Shown here piece after piece: positions 31,157-38,219 of a DNA stretch of 38,219 bases. Source of the DNA: a virus; the IMG/VR virus record IMGVR_UViG_3300004463_000540, positions 1 through 38,219 of that record; one strand, 5' to 3'. Each line of letters starts with the position of its first letter. Position 1 is the first letter of the stretch. A program made the position numbers and the translations under genes. The notes under the pieces are model-generated. The model had not been told where the DNA came from and ran no database searches. It saw only the letters and a program-made list of their open reading frames with translations.

Positions 31157-31470
31157 TAGTGGCACCTCTTTTTAGCAATGCGCTCGACTTCTTTTCTGTA
31201 AGCCTCAGCATTGTTATAGGAATCAAGATCAGTGGATAAAACCACGACCTCTTTTGCTTGCTCTACTGAGAGATCATAAGAATCACCAGTGACGGTGTTT
31301 CTCATGTGGAACTTTGAAACGTAGAGATTCCCGTTTGCATCTTGTGCATATACAGGACCACCTTCGTTAAGGCTTGGAGCCTTAGGAAGTCCTTGCTGAT
31401 CCCACCACCCGCTACAACTAGCGAGGACGAGAGAAGAACTTATCAAGAGCAGCTTTTTGAGCTTCTTCAT
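31156..31470 (-). CDS. Lipoprotein, putative outer spanin (104 aa)
   Basis: MKKLKKLLLISSSLVLASC is a clear lipoprotein signal with lipobox LASC (C19). The mature protein is polar, with a C-terminal helix. It starts 53 nt inside the 3' end of the upstream gene, which has an N-terminal membrane segment and a charged helix: the overlapping architecture of i-/o-spanin pairs that fuse inner and outer membranes during lysis. Mature o-spanins are often shorter and Pro-rich, so the assignment is probable, not sure. Confidence 0.65.
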   Translation of the reverse strand: MKKLKKLLLISSSLVLASCSGWWDQQGLPKAPSLNEGGPVYAQDANGNLYVSKFHMRNTVTGDSYDLSVEQAKEVVVLSTDLDSYNNAEAYRKEVERIAKKRCH

Positions 31471-31654
31471 CGAGTCCAGCCTTTCCTAAATCTTCTTTGA
31501 GTTTTTCTGAGGCCTTAGCCTGCTCTTCTTTAACGACTTTCTTTGCATTTCTCTCAGCAAAGTAATCCTTCACAAGGCCAAGGATTTTATCCAAGCCAAA
31601 TGAAAGAAGCATATTGATGAGAGGTGATAAAAATCTTAATAACCAAGCAGGCAT
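31418..31654 (-). CDS. Membrane-anchored helical protein, putative inner spanin (78 aa)
   Basis: ATG 31654 with AAGGAGTAATCCC upstream. Residues 3-28 are hydrophobic (WLLRFLSPLINMLLSFGLDKILGLV), and 32-70 form a charged helix (ERNAKKVVKEEQAKASEKL). The C-terminal 53 nt are shared with the lipoprotein gene in another frame. This type II membrane plus coiled-coil design fits i-spanins. The periplasmic part is shorter than in lambda Rz. Confidence 0.6.
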   Translation of the reverse strand: MPAWLLRFLSPLINMLLSFGLDKILGLVKDYFAERNAKKVVKEEQAKASEKLKEDLGKAGLDEEAQKAALDKFFSRPR

Positions 31655-31669
31655 GGGATTACTCCTTAA

Positions 31670-31900
31670 TTAGGCTTTAGCGATCATCTCAAGCAATGAA
31701 GCTTTGATGATCGGCGCTACGTTTACTTTTACTAGGTCTAGGATGATGTCATCCATTTGGCCTGGAATAGCTTCTTTAAGTTTTGCTACTGCTAGCTCAA
31801 CTGCTGGATCGTAAGCTAGTTCGATTTGATTAACCGCTGCTGACTTACCGTCTTTTACTGCTTGAGCTTTCATTGCTTCAACAAGTTCTAATGCTTCCAT
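31670..31900 (-). CDS. Hypothetical helical protein (76 aa)
   Basis: ATG 31900 has the strong site GGAGGATAAA; an ATG upstream at 31942 lacks one. All helix, with alternating hydrophobic residues (ALELVEAMKAQAV, DDIILDLVKVNVAPIIKASLL). It sits between the spanin-like pair and a small membrane-helix protein, so a lysis role is possible. No family. Confidence 0.6.
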   Translation of the reverse strand: MEALELVEAMKAQAVKDGKSAAVNQIELAYDPAVELAVAKLKEAIPGQMDDIILDLVKVNVAPIIKASLLEMIAKA

Positions 31901-31938
31901 TTTATCCTCCGTGATATTGTGTGTATTTTCGCCCTCAA

Positions 31939-32172
31939 TCATTGAGAGCTTTTGATTCCTAATTTTGTCTCAATCCTTGCTAGGCTATCGATAGTTTTCT
32001 TTTGGTAGTCGTTAAAATCGTCTCTGATCTTGTCCCTTTCAACCTTAGCCACCTCAATCTCTTTGGCGTTAGCTCTGGTATCAAACCAGACTGAAGAGAT
32101 GGCTAAAGTGGCTGAAATGATAGAGATCACAAGAGAGATCGGGATGAGAGTGTCTTTGGTGATCTTGTTCAT
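31939..32172 (-). CDS. Membrane-anchored coiled-coil protein, holin-like candidate (77 aa)
   Basis: ATG 32172 overlaps the stop of the 27-aa membrane peptide. Residues 7-28 are a membrane helix (LIPISLVISIISATLAISSVW) and 35-70 a charged coiled coil (EIEVAKVERDKIRDDFNDYQ). XhlA-type holin accessories and i-spanins look alike. It lies next to a tiny membrane peptide and the spanin-like pair, a lysis cassette arrangement. Longer ORF from 32277 has no ribosome-binding site. Confidence 0.6.
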   Translation of the reverse strand: MNKITKDTLIPISLVISIISATLAISSVWFDTRANAKEIEVAKVERDKIRDDFNDYQKKTIDSLARIETKLGIKSSQ

Positions 32173-32252
32173 TCTAAAAAGCCTTTCAGTATTAAGATCG
32201 TCCCCAAAGTCACCACTCCTATGATGAGAGCTTGGAGCGCGATCATTTTCAT
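32169..32252 (-). CDS. Tiny membrane peptide (27 aa)
   Basis: ATG 32252 follows AGAGGATTTT nine bases after the fibre gene stop, and its TGA overlaps the next ATG (ATGA). Residues 3-24 are hydrophobic (IALQALIIGVVTLGTILIL), flanked by a Lys at each side. It could be a pinholin-size component of the lysis cassette. Only context and the site support it. Confidence 0.5.
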   Translation of the reverse strand: MKMIALQALIIGVVTLGTILILKGFLE

Positions 32253-32260
32253 AAAATCCT

Positions 32261-33418
32261 CTACTGAAAATGAGCAATGACAGTCACGATACCCCGCCCG
32301 CCATTTCCACCATTTCCAGTTGCTGAACTTCCGGCACCGTTTGCGCCGACTACAAGCGAATAGCTAGCACTAAGCGGGGAAGGCACTATGATAATGCTAT
32401 ATCCTCCAGCAGACCCTCCTTCACCACCGACCGCACTCGCAGTTCCACCACCACCGCCACCACCTGCGCCAGTGTTAACGGCTGCTGCAGTTCCAGCGCC
32501 ATCATTGGCAGAACCACCTACGCCTGCGCCACCAAGCGCATTCGCGCCGCCAGTTCCACCAGTAGAAGAAACGATTTGCTGTGTTGGCGCACCACTGCCG
32601 CCGACAATCTTAAGAACTGTTCTAGCTGGTGCGGTAACAGTACAAGTTCCCCCAGTAGAAATACCATTTCCACCACCTGTGCAGCTAACGAGCGTACTTC
32701 CAAAACTCGAAGTTCCCCCAGAACTTGATCCAGTGGTGTTTCCATTTTTTGCAAGACCACCACCGCCACCACCAGAAGTTATAACCTCTAACCATGATGG
32801 AGCTAAGAATGAAGAAAATGTTAACGTTGAATCGCCTGTACCAGACGCCTTAGTGAGAGTTCCGGAAGCCGCAGGAGCCCCAGATCCAGACATTACAATT
32901 TGAGTTCCGCTTGAAACAGTATTTATAACAGTGAAAGTTACAGAGTTATTTGTGTAAGTAGCCGCTGCTGTAGCAGAGCCAGAAGTAATTATGAAAGTAT
33001 AGTGCAGGTTATAAGTAGCTGCGCCTGCTGCGGTGAATGCTTCCGGACTTGCTGGAGCATATACAGGAGGAGGAGCACTCGCCCAGATCGGCGCACTAGC
33101 TCCTTGAGAAGTAAAAACGTAACCAGAAGTTCCGGCTCCAATATTTACAATCTTTGAGCCATCAGTATAAAGAGCACCACCAGCGGTAACAGCCAATGAG
33201 CCGTTATTCGTTCCACCACCCGCAATCCCATTTACACCTAAAGAGACTGTGGTCCCCGTGTGAGTTCCTGTGAAATTAGGGAATTGATATTTAAAAGTTA
33301 CGAGATCAGTAGAATCACCAGAAACTTTTGACGTCGTCGGAGGAAGTCCTGCATAAGAACAACTCGGCGGAAAGCCATGAATAAAGGCTGTGAGTAGTAA
33401 AATTTTAAAGCGTTTCAT
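32261..33418 (-). CDS. Gly-rich tail fibre/adhesin with a signal peptide-like start (385 aa)
   Basis: ATG 33418 with AAAGGGGATATA upstream; the longer frame from 33574 overlaps the previous gene and has no site. The start MKRFKILLLTAFIHG resembles a Sec signal, unusual for a virion protein. Residues 25-150 are beta-rich, Thr/Gly-rich; 230-385 contain long glycine runs (SGGGGGG, GAGGGGGGG) ending ASYSLVVGANG...GGRGIVTVIAHF, as in polyglycine-rich phage adhesin tips. It probably recognises the host surface. Confidence 0.7.
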   Translation of the reverse strand: MKRFKILLLTAFIHGFPPSCSYAGLPPTTSKVSGDSTDLVTFKYQFPNFTGTHTGTTVSLGVNGIAGGGTNNGSLAVTAGGALYTDGSKIVNIGAGTSGYVFTSQGASAPIWASAPPPVYAPASPEAFTAAGAATYNLHYTFIITSGSATAAATYTNNSVTFTVINTVSSGTQIVMSGSGAPAASGTLTKASGTGDSTLTFSSFLAPSWLEVITSGGGGGGLAKNGNTTGSSSGGTSSFGSTLVSCTGGGNGISTGGTCTVTAPARTVLKIVGGSGAPTQQIVSSTGGTGGANALGGAGVGGSANDGAGTAAAVNTGAGGGGGGGTASAVGGEGGSAGGYSIIIVPSPLSASYSLVVGANGAGSSATGNGGNGGRGIVTVIAHFQ

Positions 33419-33428
33419 TATATCCCCT

Positions 33429-34787
33429 TTAAGCTGACAAGATCCATTGGATCGAAAACACATTAGTTCCTGAAGCAGTGGCGCAAACTGAAATAGTGGC
33501 AGCACATGGCACGTAGCCTGTGTCACGACCGGGCTCAGTGAGCATTCCAACGGTTGTTGAAGCTGTGCCACCAATGCACCAACGAATATTATCGGTATTG
33601 CTAGAAGCTGCTTCTAAGATGAAGCCCACAGCATTTGCTGGAGCTGATGCGCTAGACGCTGTCGTGGCTGTGAGTGAAGTGTTCACGATAGAGCCATTGG
33701 CATTGACTGGAGCTTTAGGTACATAGTCCGAAGCTACAACCACAGCTAAGCTATTCGCCGCTGTTTTCTGCCCTAGAGAAGTAGGTAGTAAAGCAATGAG
33801 CGAAGTGATTCTTTGAGCGATACGCTGCAATCTTCCGTTTAAACCAGAAGACGCTGTATCACTTGCAGGAGCTGTTTCAGTCACAGCGCCTAATAGAACA
33901 CCATTAGCAGCTTGAGTGGCCTCTAGAGCTAAGGCTGAAGTATTTAAATTAGTCCCAGCATTGGCTGTCACAGTTCCAGAAACAGGCACTGGAGTAGCTC
34001 TTAACTGAGTGTCAGTAAGTGGTCCTGAGACTGGTACAGGAGATGCTCTTAGTTCAGCATCAGTTAGCCCTGGATTAGAAACAGCCACAGTCCCAGATAC
34101 TGGAACAGGAGTAGCTCTAAGCTCAGCATCTGTTAAAGGGCCTACAACTGGGACTGAACCACCGACTAAAGCAGGTGTTTTACCATCAATACTTGTTAGT
34201 GAAGCGTTTCCAGTGGTTTGAAGCGCAGCCGTTGCAGGTGTGACCTCTGTTCCATTAGGGTTTAATAAAATAGTAGGAAGCGGCTCACTATTAGCAGGCA
34301 CCGCTGTATCTTGAGAGACAGTGGTAGCAACCCCATCTTTTTCAAAAGCAATTGGTGAAGGTGCAAGCACCACAAACTGAGTGCCATCTTCATCAGTTCT
34401 TTGTGTGACTGAACGTAGAACGTAGAAGTCATCACCAGAAGCTGGAGGATCAGGTAAACGAGCTGATAAGTAAAAGCCATCTCCATCAGGAGCTATTTGG
34501 CAAATTGGTAGCTCTATAAATTGAGCATCACCATCTTCAGCTCTAAAGATATCCCCGATTTTAGCAACCGTAGAGATATCATGAATGTAAGTTGGTCCAG
34601 ATGATGGATTGCCAGTATTGGCACCACAAGTTCTAGGAACAGTGTCTGAGTCTACCCGGAATGCAAAACGAGGTGCATCTAGTGCATTTCTGAATTCATC
34701 GGTAGGAATGACAGTGACGTAGTTATTATTAAGGCCAGTTGATTGAACAATCTTTTGATTTGAAGGGAATCCCTTAGGAGAAGACAT
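33429..34787 (-). CDS. Fibre-like structural protein with LTDAELRATPVPVSG repeats (452 aa)
   Basis: ATG 34787 has GGAGGATTA upstream. Three near-identical repeats of about 15-24 aa (consensus PLTDAELRATPVPVSGTV) lie near residues 220-275; the same short motif occurs in many phage structural proteins. The N-terminal ~200 residues are beta-rich; the C-terminal part (about 345-452) is a second Ser/Ala/Thr-rich beta domain. It precedes the Gly-rich adhesin and may be its shaft or attachment protein. Confidence 0.65.
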   Translation of the reverse strand: MSSPKGFPSNQKIVQSTGLNNNYVTVIPTDEFRNALDAPRFAFRVDSDTVPRTCGANTGNPSSGPTYIHDISTVAKIGDIFRAEDGDAQFIELPICQIAPDGDGFYLSARLPDPPASGDDFYVLRSVTQRTDEDGTQFVVLAPSPIAFEKDGVATTVSQDTAVPANSEPLPTILLNPNGTEVTPATAALQTTGNASLTSIDGKTPALVGGSVPVVGPLTDAELRATPVPVSGTVAVSNPGLTDAELRASPVPVSGPLTDTQLRATPVPVSGTVTANAGTNLNTSALALEATQAANGVLLGAVTETAPASDTASSGLNGRLQRIAQRITSLIALLPTSLGQKTAANSLAVVVASDYVPKAPVNANGSIVNTSLTATTASSASAPANAVGFILEAASSNTDNIRWCIGGTASTTVGMLTEPGRDTGYVPCAATISVCATASGTNVFSIQWILSA

Positions 34788-34845
34788 TAATCCTCCGGCC
34801 ATCCATGGCCATCTTAGTGATTAAAAGATCTCCCCAGTTCTTCAT
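34774..34845 (-). CDS. Possible 23-aa leader ORF
   Basis: An ATG at 34845 (GGGGATTC about nine bases before it) reads to a TAA at 34776-34774, overlapping the start of the fibre-like gene by 14 nt. Its end crosses the GGAGG site of that gene, an arrangement for translational coupling. The peptide is basic and hydrophobic. Length and a weak site leave it doubtful. Confidence 0.28.
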   Translation of the reverse strand: MKNWGDLLITKMAMDGRRINVFS

Positions 34846-34911
34846 CCATGAATCCCCGAGGAGCCTATAAATTGATTAAACGCAGTCAAACAACCTTGTG
34901 TCGATTAAGAC

Positions 34912-35655
34912 TTAAGGATGAATGATGGCATCTTTTGCATCGCTTCCAAGGACCATAAGACTAAAGTCCCCATTAGCGGTTGCACCACCTACGATATTTT
35001 GCACTTCGATGGTCACTGATCCAACGGCTGAAGCTGAGATTCTGGCAAAACGGTTATCCGTTTTACAAGTCACAACTGCCTCAGGAGCACGAAGATAAGC
35101 GTTATCAAAAGTAACAACGTAAACACCAGTAACAGCTTGAGTGATGGTTGCATCATACATACCGTTTCCAGCACTTACGGCTAGACCTTGAGTGCCTACT
35201 GCTGCTGTGATTGAACCAGCTCCAGAACCATCAGCATTTTTGACGACTGCATCACTGCAAGCGCCTACAACACCTTGGGTTACTAGACATGTTCCATTCG
35301 CCGCCGCATCACTAAAAGTAACATCATCAATCACACCAGAAACAGCTAGCTCATAAGCCGCCGCTACTAGAATAGCGGTGTCACCTGTGACGGTAACAAT
35401 AGGTACTTTATGAGTAGCACCAGTGTAGAGAACCGATGTTGGCTCAGTGCCATCAGCATCAATGTCAATGTAAGCCGCAATGGACTCGCCTGCTTGATTG
35501 TAAACGACCACAAAATCAGCTTGAGTAGCAGCAGCCACCGCTGGGAATGTGAGTGTTTCAATTTGAGCAGCACCAGAGGTGATACCGAAATACATCATAC
35601 GTGGACGATATTGTGGGTTAGAAATAGGAGAGACTTTAACTGAAGCATCAGCCAT
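34912..35655 (-). CDS. Decoration-type structural protein with shared C-terminal domain (247 aa)
   Basis: ATG 35655 follows GGGGGATCTT. Residues 1-110 form an Ala/Thr/Val-rich beta domain; the C-terminal ~70 residues (YVVTFDNAYLRAPEAVVT...GDFSLMVLGSD) are clearly related to the end of the next-upstream protein. Encoded two genes after the major capsid protein, it probably binds the capsid surface. A further 124-bp gap downstream holds only a possible leader ORF and a small hairpin. Confidence 0.65.
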   Translation of the reverse strand: MADASVKVSPISNPQYRPRMMYFGITSGAAQIETLTFPAVAAATQADFVVVYNQAGESIAAYIDIDADGTEPTSVLYTGATHKVPIVTVTGDTAILVAAAYELAVSGVIDDVTFSDAAANGTCLVTQGVVGACSDAVVKNADGSGAGSITAAVGTQGLAVSAGNGMYDATITQAVTGVYVVTFDNAYLRAPEAVVTCKTDNRFARISASAVGSVTIEVQNIVGGATANGDFSLMVLGSDAKDAIIHP

Positions 35656-35664
35656 AAGATCCCC

Positions 35665-35994
35665 CTATACCTGGTCCGCAGTATCGCTACCTAGGATGAT
35701 CACGTGAAAATCAGCATCAGTCGCAGCTCCAGACAAATTCTCAGTAAGAATCTGAACAGAACCAACGGCATTAGTGCCAATTTTGCAGTAAATGTTATCT
35801 GTAATAGCGGTTGCTACCACTTCAGGCGCTCTTAAAAAGGGCAGTCTGTAAGTAAGTGTGTAATCACCAGTACCATTATCAGTGAGAGTCATATTTAAAG
35901 AGCAGGTGCCAGACAATGAAGCTGTGCCTGTTCCATCAACTTTGACGCTCATGATTCGCATTGCACGCTGTGGGCATGAAACGACTTTATACAT
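35665..35994 (-). CDS. Small decoration-type protein, paralogue of the downstream protein's C-terminus (109 aa)
   Basis: ATG 35994 has GGAGGCTCT upstream; the longer frame from 36039 would start inside the terminator. The last ~60 residues (YTLTYRLPFLRAPEVVAT ... ADFHVIILGSD) match the 247-aa protein's C-terminus at most positions, and NAVGSV/SAVGSV is shared. It lies directly after the capsid gene and a terminator-like stem. Likely a head decoration or cement protein. Confidence 0.68.
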   Translation of the reverse strand: MYKVVSCPQRAMRIMSVKVDGTGTASLSGTCSLNMTLTDNGTGDYTLTYRLPFLRAPEVVATAITDNIYCKIGTNAVGSVQILTENLSGAATDADFHVIILGSDTADQV

Positions 35995-36003
35995 AGAGCC
36001 TCC

Positions 36004-36050
36004 AAAAAAAGGGCCATCAGTGCAAAAGGAAGAAAACACCGACAGCCCTT
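36004..36050 (-). terminator. Rho-independent-type terminator after the major capsid gene
   Basis: On the minus strand AAGGGC (36050-36045) pairs with GCCCTT (36014-36009), with an inner CGGTG/CACTG stem (one G-U), followed at once by a run of T (36010-36004). The next gene's GGAGG begins directly after the T run, so partial read-through would set the ratio of capsid to decoration proteins. Confidence 0.75.
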
Positions 36051-36062
36051 AGAATTTATTGA

Positions 36063-37283
36063 TTAGATAGCCAACCCAGTCACAACACCTTGGAATGAAG
36101 GGATGATGTAATTTTGGTAGTAGCCACCGTAACGTGCTTCATAAGCATCGTCAGACGCTTTACGAAGGAACACAGTGCCATCATCATCAAACCAACCGAA
36201 GTCTGGTCTGTGGTATGACCACATGAAGTCTGTATTGATCGCATACATACGGTCATCAGCACACATACGATCTGGGATGATTGCGATCTCACCACCATCG
36301 GACATGTAGCTAAGAGCTTTCCAGCCAACAACACCCTTAAGGTTCTCAGCACGCGGCTCGATATTGTAATACTTCTTATCTTCTAGGAAGTTAGAGATCT
36401 TACGATATTGAGTGTAGCTAGTGACGATCTTCTTAGGAGTCTTGCCACATTTTTGCTGAATCTTGATGATTAGCTCATTCATGATGTCCTCAGAGATACC
36501 AGCAGAAGCTGCGGCAATCTGAGTAGCTTTCCATCTACGAGCTACGTTCACACCGTAAAGTGTTCCAGAAGTCGCATCACAAACACCCATCAAACCCAAA
36601 GGATCGTTATCCTTAGAATTTTGCATATAGATGACTTTAGAAGTACCAGCACCACCAGTAGTGAAGTCAGTAGTTCCAGAGATCTTCTCGAAAACAACTG
36701 TGCGAGTAGCAGGATCAACCGAAATAACTTCGAGAACGTCTGCTGCTGTGCCTACGTTAACGTAGTCATTTTCTTCCCAGTAACCTTCTACCCAGCTAGC
36801 CGCTGTGAATACAGCAGATGCTGTGTCACCAGGTTGGAAAGTAGTACCAGTCACGTCAACAAAGTCAGCCGCAGTAGTGGTACCAAGAGCACCAGTACCA
36901 TCAGCAAAGATGATGCGAGAAGCATTGCGATTGTAAGCTTCTACAGTTTTCTCAGGAACCCATTTCATCGCCTGAACAAAAGCACCTTCATCATTCGCAG
37001 AAGCTTTGATAGCCTCACGTTGAATCTCAGTCGTTGCGTATACTTTCTTAGCTGTCAAAGTTGCCTTTACAGCAGAAGCAGGGTTAGCAGTTGGAAGTGA
37101 GCCAGAACCAACACCACCAGAGAAGAACGTAGGTACTGCTACCTTCATGTCTTCACCAACAAAGTTGTATTCTTTGCGGATTGTTCCAAGTACTGGGTTA
37201 TATGAGTTGTAAGCGTTCTCTGAAAGCTTACCGAACTTTGTTTTAAACAGCGCACTCGACGCTGCTAAGCTAAATTGTGACAT
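36063..37283 (-). CDS. Major capsid protein (406 aa)
   Basis: Builds the icosahedral shell. The gene lies between scaffold and decoration genes, has a strong site (GGAGGATTTAAAGA), and is followed by a strong terminator, as expected for the most abundant virion protein. Features: helical N-arm (FSLAASSALFKTKFGKLSENAYN), a basic-acid E-loop-like region around TLTAKKVYATTEIQREAIKAS (90-110), and a C-terminal half with several Tyr/Trp strands (FMWSYHRPDFGWF). Size and place fit HK97-fold capsid proteins of P22-like type; an exact family was not determined. Confidence 0.85.
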   Translation of the reverse strand: MSQFSLAASSALFKTKFGKLSENAYNSYNPVLGTIRKEYNFVGEDMKVAVPTFFSGGVGSGSLPTANPASAVKATLTAKKVYATTEIQREAIKASANDEGAFVQAMKWVPEKTVEAYNRNASRIIFADGTGALGTTTAADFVDVTGTTFQPGDTASAVFTAASWVEGYWEENDYVNVGTAADVLEVISVDPATRTVVFEKISGTTDFTTGGAGTSKVIYMQNSKDNDPLGLMGVCDATSGTLYGVNVARRWKATQIAAASAGISEDIMNELIIKIQQKCGKTPKKIVTSYTQYRKISNFLEDKKYYNIEPRAENLKGVVGWKALSYMSDGGEIAIIPDRMCADDRMYAINTDFMWSYHRPDFGWFDDDGTVFLRKASDDAYEARYGGYYQNYIIPSFQGVVTGLAI

Positions 37284-37286
37284 TCT

Positions 37287-37306
37287 TTAAATCCTCCATG
37301 ATTTAA
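37287..37306 (-). promoter_or_regulatory. Hairpin presenting the capsid gene ribosome-binding site
   Basis: TTAAATC/GATTTAA (37306-37300 with 37293-37287 on the minus strand) is a perfect 7-bp stem with a 6-nt loop, ATGGAG. The GGAGG of the capsid gene lies in the loop and first stem base, three bases plus stem away from ATG 37283. An AT-only stem opens easily, so it may act as a mild or temperature-sensitive modulator. Confidence 0.45.
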
Positions 37307-37328
37307 GTATGTGTTTTTCTTTATTTAT

Positions 37329-38219
37329 TTATAGATCACCGAAAAAAAGTGGCTCTTTTGAGTTACGATTAGGAAGATCCTTCTTCCCAGTCTTAAACTC
37401 TGTGTCCTGTTTTACTTTTTCTTGGATTTTGTTTTGTGTCTTCTTTGCTCCGTAAAGCTCAGAGATCATATCTGAGATATCTTCCTTAGTAAGACCTTGA
37501 GCATGGCTCATATCTACTAAGCGACCGATGATCGCAGCTCTTTTATCAGCAGGAACTTGAGTAGTGCTCATTGCTTCTTCAGCATGATTCCACAACTGTT
37601 CTTTTTGATAAAACTCTAATACTTTTTTGGGAGTGATTTGATCTCTGGATTTGATTCCATCTACTTCGAGTTTACCTTCATCAGCAGCTTCTGCTAGGGC
37701 TCCGTAGGTGTTCCAAAAATCTTCATCTTTGACACTGTGACTTGCTAATAAGCCTGTGATCTCTTTTAAGGTTTTCTCCTGAGAGGCCTTAGTTTCAATC
37801 TCGGTCTTATAAGTTTCACTCTGAGTTTTGAGGTACTTATTCTCCTCTTCGAGAAGATAAGACTTCTTATCCTCCTCACTCATTGAATACCATTTTTCTA
37901 GAAGCTCCATGTTATCGTCAAGATAAAACTTCTTGAACTGGACGGGATTTACTCCAGCCACTTCAGCCATCTTCCAAAGACGTTGGTTAGGATCTTTCTC
38001 TTCAAAGGCAGCTTTGATTTTAGCTTGGACTGAGTTGTACTTACCTTCAAAGTCCTTTGATTTACGATCCACTTCTTGGAACTTTTTATCCCACGCTACT
38101 TTGCCAGAATAGTTATTGATGATCTCTCTTGCGGTTACTTGTTCTGGTTTGCCATTAATAGTAACTGTGAATAGAGCATCTTCATCAATATCAGCCTCTG
38201 CTTCCCCAGCTTTGTACTT
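37329..38219 (-). CDS. Scaffold-like protein, C-terminal part (gene crosses the contig ends)
   Basis: Continues the frame from 1-361; after removing the 52-bp duplicate the whole protein is about 399 aa. This part, 279 codons up to base 38167, has a short beta segment (FTVTINGKPEQVTAREI) right at the join, then helical, charged sequence with coiled-coil character (EEENKYLKTQSETYKTEIETK) and a basic end (KTGKKDLPNRNSKE). The C-terminal basic helix is where scaffolds such as that of P22 contact the capsid. A start at 38072 would give only the C-terminal 247 aa and lacks support. Confidence 0.75.
   Translation of the reverse strand, partial: KYKAGEAEADIDEDALFTVTINGKPEQVTAREIINNYSGKVAWDKKFQEVDRKSKDFEGKYNSVQAKIKAAFEEKDPNQRLWKMAEVAGVNPVQFKKFYLDDNMELLEKWYSMSEEDKKSYLLEEENKYLKTQSETYKTEIETKASQEKTLKEITGLLASHSVKDEDFWNTYGALAEAADEGKLEVDGIKSRDQITPKKVLEFYQKEQLWNHAEEAMSTTQVPADKRAAIIGRLVDMSHAQGLTKEDISDMISELYGAKKTQNKIQEKVKQDTEFKTGKKDLPNRNSKEPLFFGDL
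38168..38219. repeat. Terminal direct repeat, right copy
   Basis: Identical to bases 1-52. See the left copy; it should be removed once when the genome is circularised. Confidence 0.9.

Noticed and set aside
32388-32903. Plus-strand 171-codon ORF, Pro-rich
   Set aside because: Mirror of the glycine-rich coding region (GGN codons read as CCN); no ribosome-binding site and opposite to its transcription unit.
36621-37100. Plus-strand 159-codon ORF opposite the capsid gene
   Set aside because: Ser/Arg/Cys-rich translation without a site; an antisense shadow of the well-supported capsid gene.

Overview
The window is a complete, circularly closed phage genome. The first 52 bases recur as the last 52 (1-52 = 38168-38219), so the unique genome is about 38,167 bp, and one gene (scaffold-like, ~399 aa) runs across the join. 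Virion genes point to a podovirus: a ~700-aa portal, a large terminase with intact ATPase and nuclease motifs, a ~406-aa major capsid protein, an adaptor and a 948-aa nozzle-like protein, and three helical or Gly/Ala-rich ejection-type proteins. No tape measure, sheath or tail tube is seen. Several lipoprotein signal peptides and an overlapping spanin-like pair suggest a diderm (Gram-negative) host; nothing identifies the genus. No integrase, tRNA, CRISPR array, DNA polymerase, primase or helicase was recognised.

Layout: two divergent arms leave a short intergenic region at about 6460-6538. The minus-strand late arm runs leftward from 6459 through the terminase and portal, crosses the contig ends, and continues through scaffold, capsid, decoration-like proteins, fibres, lysis-type membrane proteins, adaptor, nozzle and ejection proteins to a CHAP endolysin and a VRR-NUC nuclease at 20750. 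A protein-tyrosine/dual-specificity phosphatase sits in the packaging cluster, and one small plus-strand gene (4808-4996) is embedded there against the flow. The plus-strand arm runs 6539-20823 and holds small zinc-binding, membrane, HTH and unknown proteins, then a recombination module (Gp157-like, ERF-like annealing protein). The two arms collide in a 74-bp tail-to-tail overlap at 20750-20823.

The most striking content is in the plus arm. Genes at 12443-16069 encode what looks like a whole ubiquitin-like conjugation pathway: a 67-aa beta-grasp modifier, a 525-aa protein with an E2-type HPN...GIC active site, a JAMM/MPN+ protease with a perfect HxHx7Sx2D motif, and a ThiF/MoeB-type E1. The order (modifier, E2, protease, E1) is the same as in the bacterial Bil anti-phage operon, but here it is in a phage, with a strong hairpin between modifier and E2. 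A 455-nt region without any ORF (8460-8914) folds by eye into an elaborate RNA with a closing stem, a multibranch domain, a 14-bp helix and a pseudoknot, and a second structured leader (16276-16510) follows the conjugation operon. A promoter whose spacer is a perfect palindrome, followed by a 5'-terminal hairpin, lies at 7217-7324.

All assignments come from reading motifs, overlaps and ribosome-binding sites by eye; no database search or folding program was run.
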